A stretch of DNA of 64,000 bases, taken from Acanthacorydalis orientalis. Taxonomy: Eukaryota > Arthropoda > Insecta > Megaloptera > Corydalidae. Of this stretch, positions 26,201 through 41,200 are shown piece after piece. The DNA is taken from NCBI GenBank assembly GCA_034766995.1, contig CM068325.1:619495-683494 (forward strand), read 5' to 3'. Made by a program: the position numbers and the translations under genes. The notes under the pieces were generated by a model. That model was not told where the DNA came from and searched no databases. It saw only the letters and a list, made by a program, of their open reading frames with translations. Positions within the stretch are counted from its first letter, which is position 1, and the number at the start of each line of letters is the position of its first letter.

Positions 26201-29200
26201 AAAAACGCTATTTCAGTGATAATATCACAGAATTTACCAAAAATGTATACATATTTGGTGTTATTTCAGTCAAAATATGTTAGTTCTATATAAAAGTTGC
26301 AACATTTTTGAACAATTCTCGAGTCTGGTCGTTGAAAATCACGTTTATATGAAAAATATCGCAATTTCAAGCGACAAAAACGCTACTTCAGTGATAATAT
26401 CACAGAATTTACCAAAAATGTATACATATTTGGTGTTATTTCAGTCAAAATAAGTTATATCTATATAAAAGTTGCAACATTTTTCTTCAAATATCGAGTC
26501 TGGTCGTTGAAAATCACGTTTATATGAAAAATATCGCTATTTCAAGCGACAAAAACGGTATTTCAGTGATAATATCACAGAATTTATCAAAAATGTACAC
26601 ATATTTCGTGTTATTTCAGTAAAAGTATGTCAGTTCTATATAAAAGTTGCAATATTTTTGAACAATTCTCGAGTCTGGTCGTTGAAAATCACGTTTATAT
26701 GAAAAATATCGCAATTTCAAGCGACAAAAACGCTACTTCAGTGATAATATCACAGAATTTATCAAAAATGTATACATATTTGGTGTTATTTCAGTCAAAA
26801 TAAGTTAGTTCTATATAAAAGTTGCAATATTTTTGAACAATTCTCGAGTCTGGTCGTTGAAAATCACGTTTATATGAAAAATATCGCAATTTCAAGCGAC
26901 AAAAACGCTATTTCAGTGATAATATCACAGAATTTATCAAAAATGTATACATACTTGGTGTTATTTCAGTCAAAATAAGTTAGTTTTATATAAAAGTTGC
27001 AACATTTTTCGTCAAATATCGAGTCTGGTCGTTGAAAATCACGTTTATATGAAAAATATCGCAATTTCAAGCGACAAAAACGCTACTTCAGTGATAATAT
27101 CACAGAATTTATCAAAAATGTACACATATTTCGTGTTATTTCAGTAAAAGTATGTCAGTTCTATATAAAAGTTGCAATATTTTTGAACAATTCTCGAGTC
27201 TGGTCGTTGAAAATCACGTTTATATGAAAAATATCGCAATTTCAAGCGACAAAAACGCTATTTCAGTGATAATATCACAGAATTTATCAAAAATGTACAC
27301 ATATTTCGTGTTATTTCAGTCAAAATAAGTTAGTTTTATATAAAAGTTGCAACATTTTTCGTCAAATATCGAGTCTGGTCGTTGAAAATCACGTTTATAT
27401 GAAAAATATCGCAATTTCAAGCGACAAAAACGCTACTTCAGTGATAATATCACAGAATTTATCAAAAATGTACACATATTTCGTGTTATTTCAGTAAAAG
27501 TATGTCAGTTCTATATAAAAGTTGCAATATTTTTGAACAATTCTCGAGTCTGGTCGTTGAAAATCACGTTTATATGAAAAATATCGCAATTTCAAGCGAC
27601 AAAAACGCTATTTCAGTGATAATATCACAGAATTTACCAAAAATGTATACATATTTGGTGTTATTTCAGTCAAAATAAGTTAGTTCTATATAAAAGTTGC
27701 AACATTTTTCGTCAAATATCGAGTCTGGTCGTTGAAAATCACGTTTATATGAAAAATATCGCAATTTCAAGCGACAAAAACGCTACTTCAGTGATAATAT
27801 CACAGAATTTATCAAAAATGTACACATATTTCGTGTTATTTCAGTAAAAGTATGTCAGTTCTATATAAAAGTTGCAATATTTTTGAACAATTCTCGAGTC
27901 TGGTCGTTGAAAATCACGTTTATATGAAAAATATCGCAATTTCAAGCGACAAAAACGCTACTTCAGTGATAATATCACAGAATTTATCAAAAATGTATAC
28001 ATATTTGGTGTTATTTCAGTCAAAATAAGTTAGTTTTATATAAAAGTTGCAACATTTTTCGTCAAATATCGAGTCTGGTCGTTGAAAATCACGTTTATAT
28101 GAAAAATATCGCAATTTCAAGCGACAAAAACGCTATTTCAGTGATAATATCACAGAATTTATCAAAAATGTACACATATTTCTTGTTATTTCAGTAAAAG
28201 TATGTCAGTTCTATATAAAAGTTGCAATATTTTTGAACAATTCTCGAGTCTGGTCGTTGAAAATCACGTTTATATGAAAAATATCGATATTTCAAGCGAC
28301 AAAAACGATATTTCAGTGATAATATCACAGAATTTATCAAAAATGTACACATATTTGGTGTTATTTAAGTCAAAATAAGTTAGTTTTATATAAAAGTTGC
28401 AACATTTTTCGTCAAATATCGAGTCTGGTCGTTGAAAATCACGTTTATATGAAAAATATCGCAATTTCAAGCGACAAAAACGCTATTTCAGTGATAATAT
28501 CACAGAATTTATCAAAAATGTACACATATTTCGTGTTATTTCAGTAAAAGTATGTCAGTTCTATATAAAAGTTGCAATATTTTTGAACAATTCTCGAGTC
28601 TGGTCGTTGAAAATCACGTTTATATGAAAAATATCGCAATTTCAAGCGACAAAAACGCTATTTCAGTGATAATATCACAGAATTTATCAAAAATGTACAC
28701 ATATTTGGTGTTATTTCAGTCAAAATAAGTTAGTTCTATATAAAAGTTGCAACATTTTTCGTCAAATATCGAGTCTGGTCGTTGAAAATCACGTTTATAT
28801 GAAAAATATCGCAATTTCAAGCGACAAAAACGCTACTTCAGTGATAATATCACAGAATTTATCAAAAATGTACACATATTTCGTGTTATTTCAGTAAAAG
28901 TATGTCAGTTCTATATAAAAGTTGCAATATTTTTGAACAATTCTCGAGTCTGGTCGTTGAAAATCACGTTTATATGAAAAATATCGCAATTTCAAGCGAC
29001 AAAAACGCTACTTCAGTGATAATATCACAGAATTTACCAAAAATGTATACATATTTGGTGTTATTTCAGTCAAAATAAGTTAGTTCTATATAAAAGTTGC
29101 AACATTTTTCGTCAAATATCGAGTCTGGTCGTTGAAAATCACGTTTATATGAAAAATATCGCAATTTCAAGCGACAAAAACGCTATTTCAGTGATAATAT

Positions 29201-32200
29201 CACAGAATTTATCAAAAATGTACACATATTTCGTGTTATTTCAGTCAAAATAAGTTAGTTTTATATAAAAGTTGCAATATTTTTGAACAATTCTCGAGTC
29301 TGGTCGTTGAAAATCACGTTTATATGAAAAATATCGCAATTTCAAGCGACAAAAACGCTATTTCAGTGATAATATCACAGAATTTATCAAAAATGTACAC
29401 ATATTTCGTGTTATTTCAGTCAAAATAAGTTAGTTTTATATAAAAGTTGCAACATTTTTCGTCAAATATCGAGTCTGGTCGTTGAAAATCACGTTTATAT
29501 GAAAAATATCGCAATTTCAAGCGACAAAAACGCTACTTCAGTGATAATATCACAGAATTTATCAAAAATGTACACATATTTCGTGTTATTTCAGTAAAAG
29601 TATGTCAGTTCTATATAAAAGTTGCAACATTTTTCGTCAAATATCGAGTCTGGTCGTTGAAAATCACGTTTATATGAAAAATATCGCAATTTCAAGCGAC
29701 AAAAACGCTATTTCAGTGATAATATCACAGAATTTACCAAAAATGTATACATATTTGGTGTTATTTCAGTCAAAATATGTTAGTTCTATATAAAAGTTGC
29801 AATATTTTTGAACAATTCTCGAGTCTGGTCGTTGAAAATCACGTTTATATGAAAAATATCGCAATTTCAAGCGACAAAAACGCTATTTCAGTGATAATAT
29901 CACAGAATTTATCAAAAATGTACACATATTTCGTGTTATTTCAGTCAAAATAAGTTAGTTCTATATAAAAGTTGCAACATTTTTCGTCAAATATCGAGTC
30001 TGGTCGTTGAAAATCACGTTTATATGAAAAATATCGCAATTTCAAGCGACAAAAACGATATTTCAGTGATAATATCACAGAATTTATCAAAAATGTACAC
30101 ATATTTCTTGTTATTTCAGTAAAGGTATGTCAGTTCTATATAAAAGTTGCAATATTTTTGAACAATTCTCGAGTCTGGTCGTTGAAAATCACGTTTATAT
30201 GAAAAATATCGCAATTTCAAGCGACAAAAACGCTACTTCAGTGATAATATCACAGAATGTACCAAAAATGTATACATATTTGGTGTTATTTCAGTCAAAA
30301 TAAGTTAGTTTTATATAAAAGTTGCAACATTTTTCGTCAAATATCGAGTCTGGTCGTTGAAAATCACGTTTATATGAAAAATATCGCAATTTCAAGCGAC
30401 AAAAACGCTATTTCAGTGATAATATCACAGAATTTATCAAAAATGTACACATATTTCTTGTTATTTCAGTAAAGGTATGTCAGTTCTATATAAAAGTTGC
30501 AATATTTTTGAACAATTCTCGAGTCTGGTCGTAGAAAATCACGTTTATATGAAAAATATCGCAATTTCAAGCGACAAAAACGCTATTTCAGTGATAATAT
30601 CACAGAATTTATCAAAAATGTACACATATTTCGTGTTATTTCAGTAAAAGTATGTCAGTTCTATATAAAAGTTGCAACATTTTTCGTCAAATATCGAGTC
30701 TGGTCGTTGAAAATCACGTTTATATGAAAAATATCGCAATTTCAAGCGACAAAAACGCTACTTCAGTGATAATATCACAGAATTTATCAAAAATGTACAC
30801 ATATTTCGTGTTATTTCAGTAAAAGTATGTCAGTTCTATATAAAAGTTGCAATATTTTTGAACAATTCTCGAGTCTGGTCGTTGAAAATCACGTTTATAT
30901 GAAAAATATCGCAATTTCAAGCGACAAAAACGCTACTTCAGTGATAATATCACAGAATTTATCAAAAATGTATACATATTTGGTGTTATTTCAGTCAAAA
31001 TAAGTTAGTTTTATATAAAAGTTGCAACATTTTTCGTCAAATATCGAGTCTGGTCGTTGAAAATCACGTTTATATGAAAAATATCGATATTTCAAGCGAC
31101 AAAAACGATATTTCAGTGATAATATCACAGAATTTATCAAAAATGTACACATATTTCTTGTTATTTCAGTAAAGGTATGTCAGTTCTATATAAAAGTTGC
31201 AATATTTTTGAACAATTCTCGAGTCTGGTCGTAGAAAATCACGTTTATATGAAAAATATCGCAATTTCAAGCGACAAAAACGCTATTTCAGTGATAATAT
31301 CACAGAATTTACCAAAAATGTATTCATATTTGGTGTTATTTCAGTCAAAATAAGTTAGTTCTATATAAAAGTTGCAACATTTTTCGTCAAATATCGAGTC
31401 TGGTCGTTGAAAATCACGTTTATATGAAAAATATCGCAATTTCAAGCGACAAAAACGCTACTTCAGTGATAATATCACAGAATTTATCAAAAATGTACAC
31501 ATATTTCGTGTTATTTCAGTAAAAGTATGTCAGTTCTATATAAAAGTTGCAATATTTTTGAACAATTCTCGAGTCTGGTCGTTGAAAATCACGTTTATAT
31601 GAAAAATATCGCAATTTCAAGCGACAAAAACGCTACTTCAGTGATAATATCACAGAATTTATCAAAAATGTACACATATTTCGTGTTATTTCAGTCAAAA
31701 TATGTTAGTTCTATATAAAAGTTGCAACATTTTTCGACAAATATCGAGTCTGGTCGTTGAAAATCACGTTTATATGAAAAATATCGCAATTTCAAGCGAC
31801 AAAAACGCTACTTCAGTGATAATATCACAGAATTTATCAAAAATGTATACATATTTGGTGTTATTTCAGTCAAAATAAGTTAGTTTTATATAAAAGTTGC
31901 AACATTTTTCGTCAAATATCGAGTCTGGTCGTTGAAAATCACGTTTATATGAAAAATATCGCAATTTCAAGCGACAAAAACGCTACTTCAGTGATAATAT
32001 CACAGAATTTATCAAAAATGTACACATATTTCGTGTTATTTCAGTAAAAGTATGTCAGTTCTATATAAAAGTTGCAATATTTTTGAACAATTCTCGAGTC
32101 TGGTCGTTGAAAATCACGTTTATATGAAAAATATCGCAATTTCAAGCGACAAAAACGATATTTCAGTGATAATATCACAGAATTTATCAAAAATGTACAC

Positions 32201-35200
32201 ATATTTGGTGTTATTTAAGTCAAAATAAGTTAGTTTTATATAAAAGTTGCAACATTTTTCGTCAAATATCGAGTCTGGTCGTTGAAAATCACGTTTATAT
32301 GAAAAATATCGCAATTTCAAGCGACAAAAACGCTACTTCAGTGATAATATCACAGAATTTATCAAAAATGTACACATATTTCGTGTTATTTCAGTAAAAG
32401 TATGTCAGTTCTATATAAAAGTTGCAATATTTTTGAACAATTCTCGAGTCTGGTCGTTGAAAATCACGTTTATATGAAAAATATCGCAATTTCAAGCGAC
32501 AAAAACGCTATTTCAGTGATAATATCACAGAATTTATCAAAAATGTATACATACTTGGTGTTATTTCAGTCAAAATAAGTTAGTTTTATATAAAAGTTGC
32601 AACATTTTTCGTCAAATATCGAGTCTGGTCGTTGAAAATCACGTTTATATGAAAAATATCGCAATTTCAAGCGACAAAAACGCTACTTCAGTGATAATAT
32701 CACAGAATTTATCAAAAATGTACACATATTTCGTGTTATTTCAGTCAAAATAAGTTAGTTCTATATAAAAGTTGCAATATTTTTGAACAATTCTCGAGTC
32801 TGGTCGTTGAAAATCACGTTTATATGAAAAATATCGCAATTTCAAGCGACAAAAACGCTATTTCAGTGATAATATCACAGAATTTACCAAAAATGTATAC
32901 ATATTTGGTGTTATTTCAGTCAAAATAAGTTAGTTCTATATAAAAGTTGCAACATTTTTCGTCAAATATCGAGTCTGGTCGTTGAAAATCACGTTTATAT
33001 GAAAAATATCGCAATTTCAAGCGACAAAAACGCTACTTCAGTGATAATATCACAGAATTTATCAAAAATGTACACATATTTCGTGTTATTTCAGTAAAAG
33101 TATGTCAGTTCTATATAAAAGTTGCAATATTTTTGAACAATTCTCGAGTCTGGTCGTTGAAAATCACGTTTATATGAAAAATATCGCAATTTCAAGCGAC
33201 AAAAACGCTACTTCAGTGATAATATCACAGAATTTATCAAAAATGTACACATATTTCGTGTTATTTCAGTAAAAGTATGTCAGTTCTATATAAAAGTTGC
33301 AACATTTTTCGTCAAATATCGAGTCTGGTCGTTGAAAATCACGTTTATATGAAAAATATCGCAATTTCAAGCGACAAAAACGCTACTTCAGTGATAATAT
33401 CACAGAATTTATCAAAAATGTACACATATTTCGTGTTATTTCAGTCAAAATAAGTTAGTTCTATATAAAAGTTGCAATATTTTTGAACAATTCTCGAGTC
33501 TGGTCGTTGAAAATCACGTTTATATGAAAAATATCGCAATTTCAAGCGACAAAAACGCTACTTCAGTGATAATATCACAGAATTTATCAAAAATGTATAC
33601 ATATTTGGTGTTATTTAAGTCAAAATAAGTTAGTTTTATATAAAAGTTGCAACATTTTTCGTCAAATATCGAGTCTGGTCGTTGAAAATCACGTTTATAT
33701 GAAAAATATCGATATTTCAAGCGACAAAAACGATATTTCAGTGATAATATCACAGAATTTATCAAAAATGTACACATATTTCTTGTTATTTCAGTAAAGG
33801 TATGTCAGTTCTATATAAAAGTTGCAATATTTTTGAACAATTCTCGAGTCTGGTCGTAGAAAATCACGTTTATATGAAAAATATCGCAATTTCAAGCGAC
33901 AAAAACGCTATTTCAGTGATAATATCACAGAATTTACCAAAAATGTATTCATATTTGGTGTTATTTCAGTCAAAATAAGTTAGTTCTATATAAAAGTTGC
34001 AACATTTTTCGTCAAATATCGAGTCTGGTCGTTGAAAATCACGTTTATATGAAAAATATCGCAATTTCAAGCGACAAAAACGCTACTTCAGTGATAATAT
34101 CACAGAATTTATCAAAAATGTACACATATTTCGTGTTATTTCAGTAAAAGTATGTCAGTTCTATATAAAAGTTGCAATATTTTTGAACAATTCTCGAGTC
34201 TGGTCGTTGAAAATCACGTTTATATGAAAAATATCGCAATTTCAAGCGACAAAAACGCTATTTCAGTGATAATATCACAGAATTTACCAAAAATGTATAC
34301 ATATTTGGTGTTATTTCAGTCAAAATATGTTAGTTCTATATAAAAGTTGCAACATTTTTCGACAAATATCGAGTCTGGTCGTTGAAAATCACGTTTATAT
34401 GAAAAATATCGCAATTTCAAGCGACAAAAACGCTATTTCAGTGATAATATCACAGAATTTATCAAAAATGTACACATATTTCGTGTTATTTCAGTCAAAA
34501 TAAGTTAGTTTTATATAAAAGATGCAACATTTTTCGACAAATATCGAGTCTGGTCGTTGAAAATCACGTTTATATGAAAAATATATCTATTTCAAGCGAC
34601 AAAAACGCTATTTCAGTGATAATATCACAGAATTTATCAAAAATGTACACATATTTCGTGTTATTTCAGTAAAAGTATGTCAGTTCTATATAAAAGTTGC
34701 AATATTTTTGAACAATTCTCGAGTCTGGTCGTAGAAAATCACGTTTATATGAAAAATATCGCAATTTCAAGCGACAAAAACGCTATTTCAGTGATAATAT
34801 CACAGAATTTACCAAAAATGTATTCATATTTGGTGTTATTTCAGTCAAAATAAGTTAGTTCTATATAAAAGTTGCAACATTTTTCGTCAAATATCGAGTC
34901 TGGTCGTTGAAAATCACGTTTATATGAAAAATATCGCAATTTCAAGCGACAAAAACGCTATTTCAGTGATAATATCACAGAATTTATCAAAAATGTACAC
35001 ATATTTCGTGTTATTTCAGTAAAAGTATGTCAGTTCTATATAAAAGTTGCAATATTTTTGAACAATTCTCGAGTCTGGTCGTTGAAAATCACGTTTATAT
35101 GAAAAATATCGCAATTTCAAGCGACAAAAACGCTACTTCAGTGATAATATCACAGAATTTATCAAAAATGTACACATATTTCGTGTTATTTCAGTAAAAG

Positions 35201-38200
35201 TATGTCAGTTCTATATAAAAGTTGCAACATTTTTCGTCAAATATCGAGTCTGGTCGTTGAAAATCACGTTTATATGAAAAATATCGCAATTTCAAGCGAC
35301 AAAAACGATACTTCAGTGATAATATCACAGAATTTATCAAAAATGTACACATATTTCGTGTTATTTCAGTAAATGTATGTCAGTTCTATATAAAAGTTGC
35401 AATATTTTTGAACAATTCTCGAGTCTGGTCGTTAAAAATCACGTTTATATGAAAAATATCGCAATTTCAAGCGACAAAAACGCTATTTCAGTGATAATAT
35501 CACAGAATTTACCAAAAATGAATACATATTTGGTGTTATTTCAGTCAAAATATGTTAGTTCTATATAAAAGTTGCAATATTTTTCGACAAATATCGAGTC
35601 TGGTCGTTGAAAATCACGTTTATATGAAAAATATCGCAATTTCAAGCGACAAAAACGCTACTTCAGTGATAATATCACAGAATTTATCAAAAATGTACAC
35701 ATATTTCGTGTTATTTCAGTAAAAGTATGTCAGTTCTATATAAAAGTTGCAATATTTTTGAACAATTCTCGAGTCTGGTCGTTGAAAATCACGTTTATAT
35801 GAAAAATATCGCAATTTCAAGCGACAAAAACGCTATTTCAGTGATAATATCACAGAATTTACCAAAAATGTATTCATATTTGGTGTTATTTCAGTCAAAA
35901 TAAGTTAGTTCTATATAAAAGTTGCAACATTTTTCGTCAAATATCGAGTCTGGTCGTTGAAAATCACGTTTATATGAAAAATATCGCAATTTCAAGCGAC
36001 AAAAACGCTACTTCAGTGATAATATCACAGAATTTATCAAAAATGTACACATATTTCGTGTTATTTCAGTCAAAATAAGTTAGTTTTATATAAAAGTTGC
36101 AATATTTTTGAACAATTCTCGAGTCTGGTCGTTGAAAATCACGTTTATATGAAAAATATCGCAATTTCAAGCGACAAAAACGCTACTTCAGTGATAATAT
36201 CACAGAATTTATCAAAAATGTACACATATTTCGTGTTATTTCAGTCAAAATAAGTTAGTTTTATATAAAAGTTGCAACATTTTTCGTCAAATATCGAGTC
36301 TGGTCGTTGAAAATCACGTTTATATGAAAAATATCGCAATTTCAAGCGACAAAAACGCTACTTCAGTGATAATATCACAGAATTTATCAAAAATGTACAC
36401 ATATTTCGTGTTATTTCAGTAAAAGTATGTCAGTTCTATATAAAAGTTGCAATATTTTTGAACAATTCTCGAGTCTGGTCGTTGAAAATCACGTTTATAT
36501 GAAAAATATCGCAATTTCAAGCGACAAAAACGCTATTTCAGTGATAATATCACAGAATTTATCAAAAATGTACACATATTTGGTGTTATTTCAGTCAAAA
36601 TAAGTTAGTTCTATATAAAAGTTGCAACATTTTTCGTCAAATATCGAGTCTGGTCGTTGAAAATCACGTTTATATGAAAAATATCGCAATTTCAAGCGAC
36701 AAAAACGCTACTTCAGTGATAATATCACAGAATTTATCAAAAATGTACACATATTTCGTGTTATTTCAGTAAAAGTATGTCAGTTCTATATAAAAGTTGC
36801 AATATTTTTGAACAATTCTCGAGTCTGGTCGTTGAAAATCACGTTTATATGAAAAATATCGCAATTTCAAGCGACAAAAACGCTACTTCAGTGATAATAT
36901 CACAGAATTTATCAAAAATGTATACATATTTGGTGTTATTTCAGTCAAAATAAGTTAGTTCTATATAAAAGTTGCAACATTTTTCGTCAAATATCGAGTC
37001 TGGTCGTTGAAAATCACGTTTATATGAAAAATATCGCAATTTCAAGCGACAAAAACGCTACTTCAGTGATAATATCACAGAATTTATCAAAAATGTACAC
37101 ATATTTCGTGTTATTTCAGTAAAGGTATGTCAGTTCTATATAAAAGTTGCAATATTTTTGAACAATTCTCGAGTCTGGTCGTTGAAAATCACGTTTATAT
37201 GAAAAATATCGCAATTTCAAGCGACAAAAACGCTATTTCAGTGATAATATCACAGAATTTACCAAAAATGTATTCATATTTGGTGTTATTTCAGTCAAAA
37301 TAAGTTAGTTCTATATAAAAGTTGCAACATTTTTCGTCAAATATCGAGTCTGGTCGTTGAAAATCACGTTTATATGAAAAATATCGCAATTTCAAGCGAC
37401 AAAAACGCTACTTCAGTGATAATATCACAGAATTTATCAAAAATGTACACATATTTCGTGTTATTTCAGTCAAAATAAGTTAGTTTTATATAAAAGTTGC
37501 AATATTTTTGAACAATTCTCGAGTCTGGTCGTTGAAAATCACGTTTATATGAAAAATATCGCAATTTCAAGCGACAAAAACGCTACTTCAGTGATAATAT
37601 CACAGAATTTATCAAAAATGTACACATATTTCGTGTTATTTCAGTAAAAGTATGTCAGTTCTATATAAAAGTTGCAATATTTTTGAACAATTCTCGAGTC
37701 TGGTCGTTGAAAATCACGTTTATATGAAAAATATCGCAATTTCAAGCGACAAAAACGCTATTTAAGTGATTATATCACAGAATTTACCAAAAATGTATAC
37801 ATATTTGGTGTTATTTCAGTCAAAATAAGTTAGTTTTATATAAAAGTTGCAATATTATTGAACAATTCCCGAGTCTGGTCGTTGAAAATCACGTTTATAT
37901 GAAAAATATCGCTATTTCAAGCGACAAAAACGCTATTTCAGTGATAATATCACAGAATTTATCAAAAATGTACACATATTTCGTGTTATTTCAGTAAAAG
38001 TATGTCAGTTCTATATAAAAGTTGCAATATTTTTGAACAATTCTCGAGTCTGGTCGTTGAAAATCACGTTTATATGAAAAATATCGCAATTTCAAGCGAC
38101 AAAAACGCTATTTCAGTGATAATATCACAGAATTTATCAAAAATGTACACATATTTGGTGTTATTTCAGTCAAAATAAGTTAGTTCTATATAAAAGTTGC

Positions 38201-41200
38201 AACATTTTTCGTCAAATATCGAGTCTGGTCGTTGAAAATCACGTTTATATGAAAAATATCGCAATTTCAAGCGACAAAAACGCTACTTCAGTGATAATAT
38301 CACAGAATTTATCAAAAATGTACACATATTTCGTGTTATTTCAGTAAAAGTATGTCAGTTCTATATAAAAGTTGCAATATTTTTGAACAATTCTCGAGTC
38401 TGGTCGTTGAAAATCACGTTTATATGAAAAATATCGCAATTTCAAGCGACAAAAACGCTATTTCAGTGATAATATCACAGAATTTATCAAAAATGTACAC
38501 ATATTTCGTGTTATTTCAGTCAAAATAAGTTAGTTCTATATAAAAGTTGCAACATTTTTCGTCAAATATCGAGTCTGGTCGTTGAAAATCACGTTTATAT
38601 GAAAAATATCGCAATTTCAAGCGACAAAAACGCTACTTCAGTGATAATATCACAGAATTTATCAAAAATGTACACATATTTCGTGTTATTTCAGTAAAAG
38701 TATGTCTGTTCTATATAAAAGTTGCAATATTTTTGAACAATTCTCGAGTCTGGTCGTTGAAAATCACGTTTATATGAAAAATATCGCAATTTCAAGCGAC
38801 AAAAACGCTACTTCAGTGATAATATCACAGAATTTATCAAAAATGTACACATATTTCGTGTTATTTCAGTAAAAGTATGTCAGTTCTATATAAAAGTTGC
38901 AATATTTTTGAACAATTCTCGAGTCTGGTCGTTGAAAATCACGTTTATATGAAAAATATCGCAATTTCAAGCGACAAAAACGCTACTTCAGTGATAATAT
39001 CACAGAATTTATCAAAAATGTACACATATTTCGTGTTATTTCAGTAAAAGTATGTCAGTTCTATATAAAAGTTGCAATATTTTTGAACAATTCTCGAGTC
39101 TGGTCGTTGAAAATCACGTTTATATGAAAAATATCGCAATTTCAAGCGACAAAAACGCTACTTCAGTGATAATATCACAGAATTTATCAAAAATGTATAC
39201 ATATTTGGTGTTATTTCAGTCAAAATAAGTTAGTTTTATATAAAAGTTGCAACATTTTTCGTCAAATATCGAGTCTGGTCGTTGAAAATCACGTTTATAT
39301 GAAAAATATCGCAATTTCAAGCGACAAAAACGCTATTTCAGTGATAATATCACAGAATTTATCAAAAATGTACACATATTTCTTGTTATTTCAGTAAAGG
39401 TATGTCAGTTCTATATAAAAGTTGCAATATTTTTGAACAATTCTCGAGTCTGGTCGTTGAAAATCACGTTTATATGAAAAATATCGCAATTTCAAGCGAC
39501 AAAAACGCTATTTCAGTGATAATATCACAGAATTTACCAAAAATGTATTCATATTTGGTGTTATTTCAGTCAAAATAAGTTAGTTCTATATAAAAGTTGC
39601 AACATTTTTCGTCAAATATCGAGTCTGGTCGTTGAAAATCACGTTTATATGAAAAATATCGCAATTTCAAGCGACAAAAACGCTACTTCAGTGATAATAT
39701 CACAGAATTTATCAAAAATGTACACATATTTCGTGTTATTTCAGTAAAAGTATGTCAGTTCTATATAAAAGTTGCAATATTTTTGAACAATTCTCGAGTC
39801 TGGTCGTTGAAAATCACGTTTATATGAAAAATATCGCAATTTCAAGCGACAAAAACGCTACTTCAGTGATAATATCACAGAATTTATCAAAAATGTATAC
39901 ATATTTGGTGTTATTTAAGTCAAAATAAGTTAGTTTTATATAAAAGTTGCAACATTTTTCGTCAAATATCGAGTCTGGTCGTTGATAATCACGTTTATAT
40001 GAAAAATATCGCAATTTCAAGCGACAAAAACGCTACTTCAGTGATAATATCACAGAATTTACAAAAAATGTATACATGTTTCGTGTTATTTCAGTCAAAA
40101 TAAGTTAGTTTTATATAAAAGTTGCAACATTTTTGAACAATTCTCGAGTCTGGTCGTTGAAAATCACGTTTATATGAAAAATATCGCAATTTCAAGCGAC
40201 AAAAACGCTACTTCAGTGATAATATCACAGAATTTATCAAAAATGTACACATATTTCGTGTTATTTCAGTCAAAATAAGTTAGTTTTATATAAAAGTTGC
40301 AATATTTTTGAACAATTCTCGAGTCTGGTCGTTGAAAATCACGTTTATATGAAAAATATCGCAATTTCAAGCGACAAAAACGCTATTTCAGTGATAATAT
40401 CACAGAATTTATCAAAAATGTACACATATTTCGTGTTATTTCAGTAAAAGTATGTCAGTTCTATATAAAAGTTGCAATATTTTTGAACAATTCTCGAGTC
40501 TGGTCGTTGAAAATCACGTTTATATGAAAAATATCGCAATTTCAAGCGACAAAAACGCTACTTCAGTGATAATATCACAGAATTTATCAAAAATGTACAC
40601 ATATTTCGTGTTATTTCAGTAAAAGTATGTCAGTTCTATATAAAAGTTGCAATATTTTTGAACAATTCTCGAGTCTGGTCGTTGAAAATCACGTTTATAT
40701 GAAAAATATCGCAATTTCAAGCGACAAAAACGCTACTTCAGTGATAATATCACAGAATTTATCAAAAATGTACACATATTTCTTGTTATTTCAGTAAAGG
40801 TATGTCAGTTCTATATAAAAGTTGCAATATTTTTGAACAATTCTCGAGTCTGGTCGTTGAAAATCACGTTTATATGAAAAATATCGCAATTTCAAGCGAC
40901 AAAAACGCTATTTCAGTGATAATATCACAGAATTTACCAAAAATGTATACATATTTGGTGTTATTTCAGTCAAAATAAGTTAGTTCTATATAAAAGTTGC
41001 AACATTTTTCGTCAAATATCGAGTCTGGTCGTTGAAAATCACGTTTATATGAAAAATATCGCAATTTCAAGCGACAAAAACGCTACTTCAGTGATAATAT
41101 CACAGAATTTATCAAAAATGTACACATATTTCGTGTTATTTCAGTAAAAGTATGTCAGTTCTATATAAAAGTTGCAATATTTTTGAACAATTCTCGAGTC

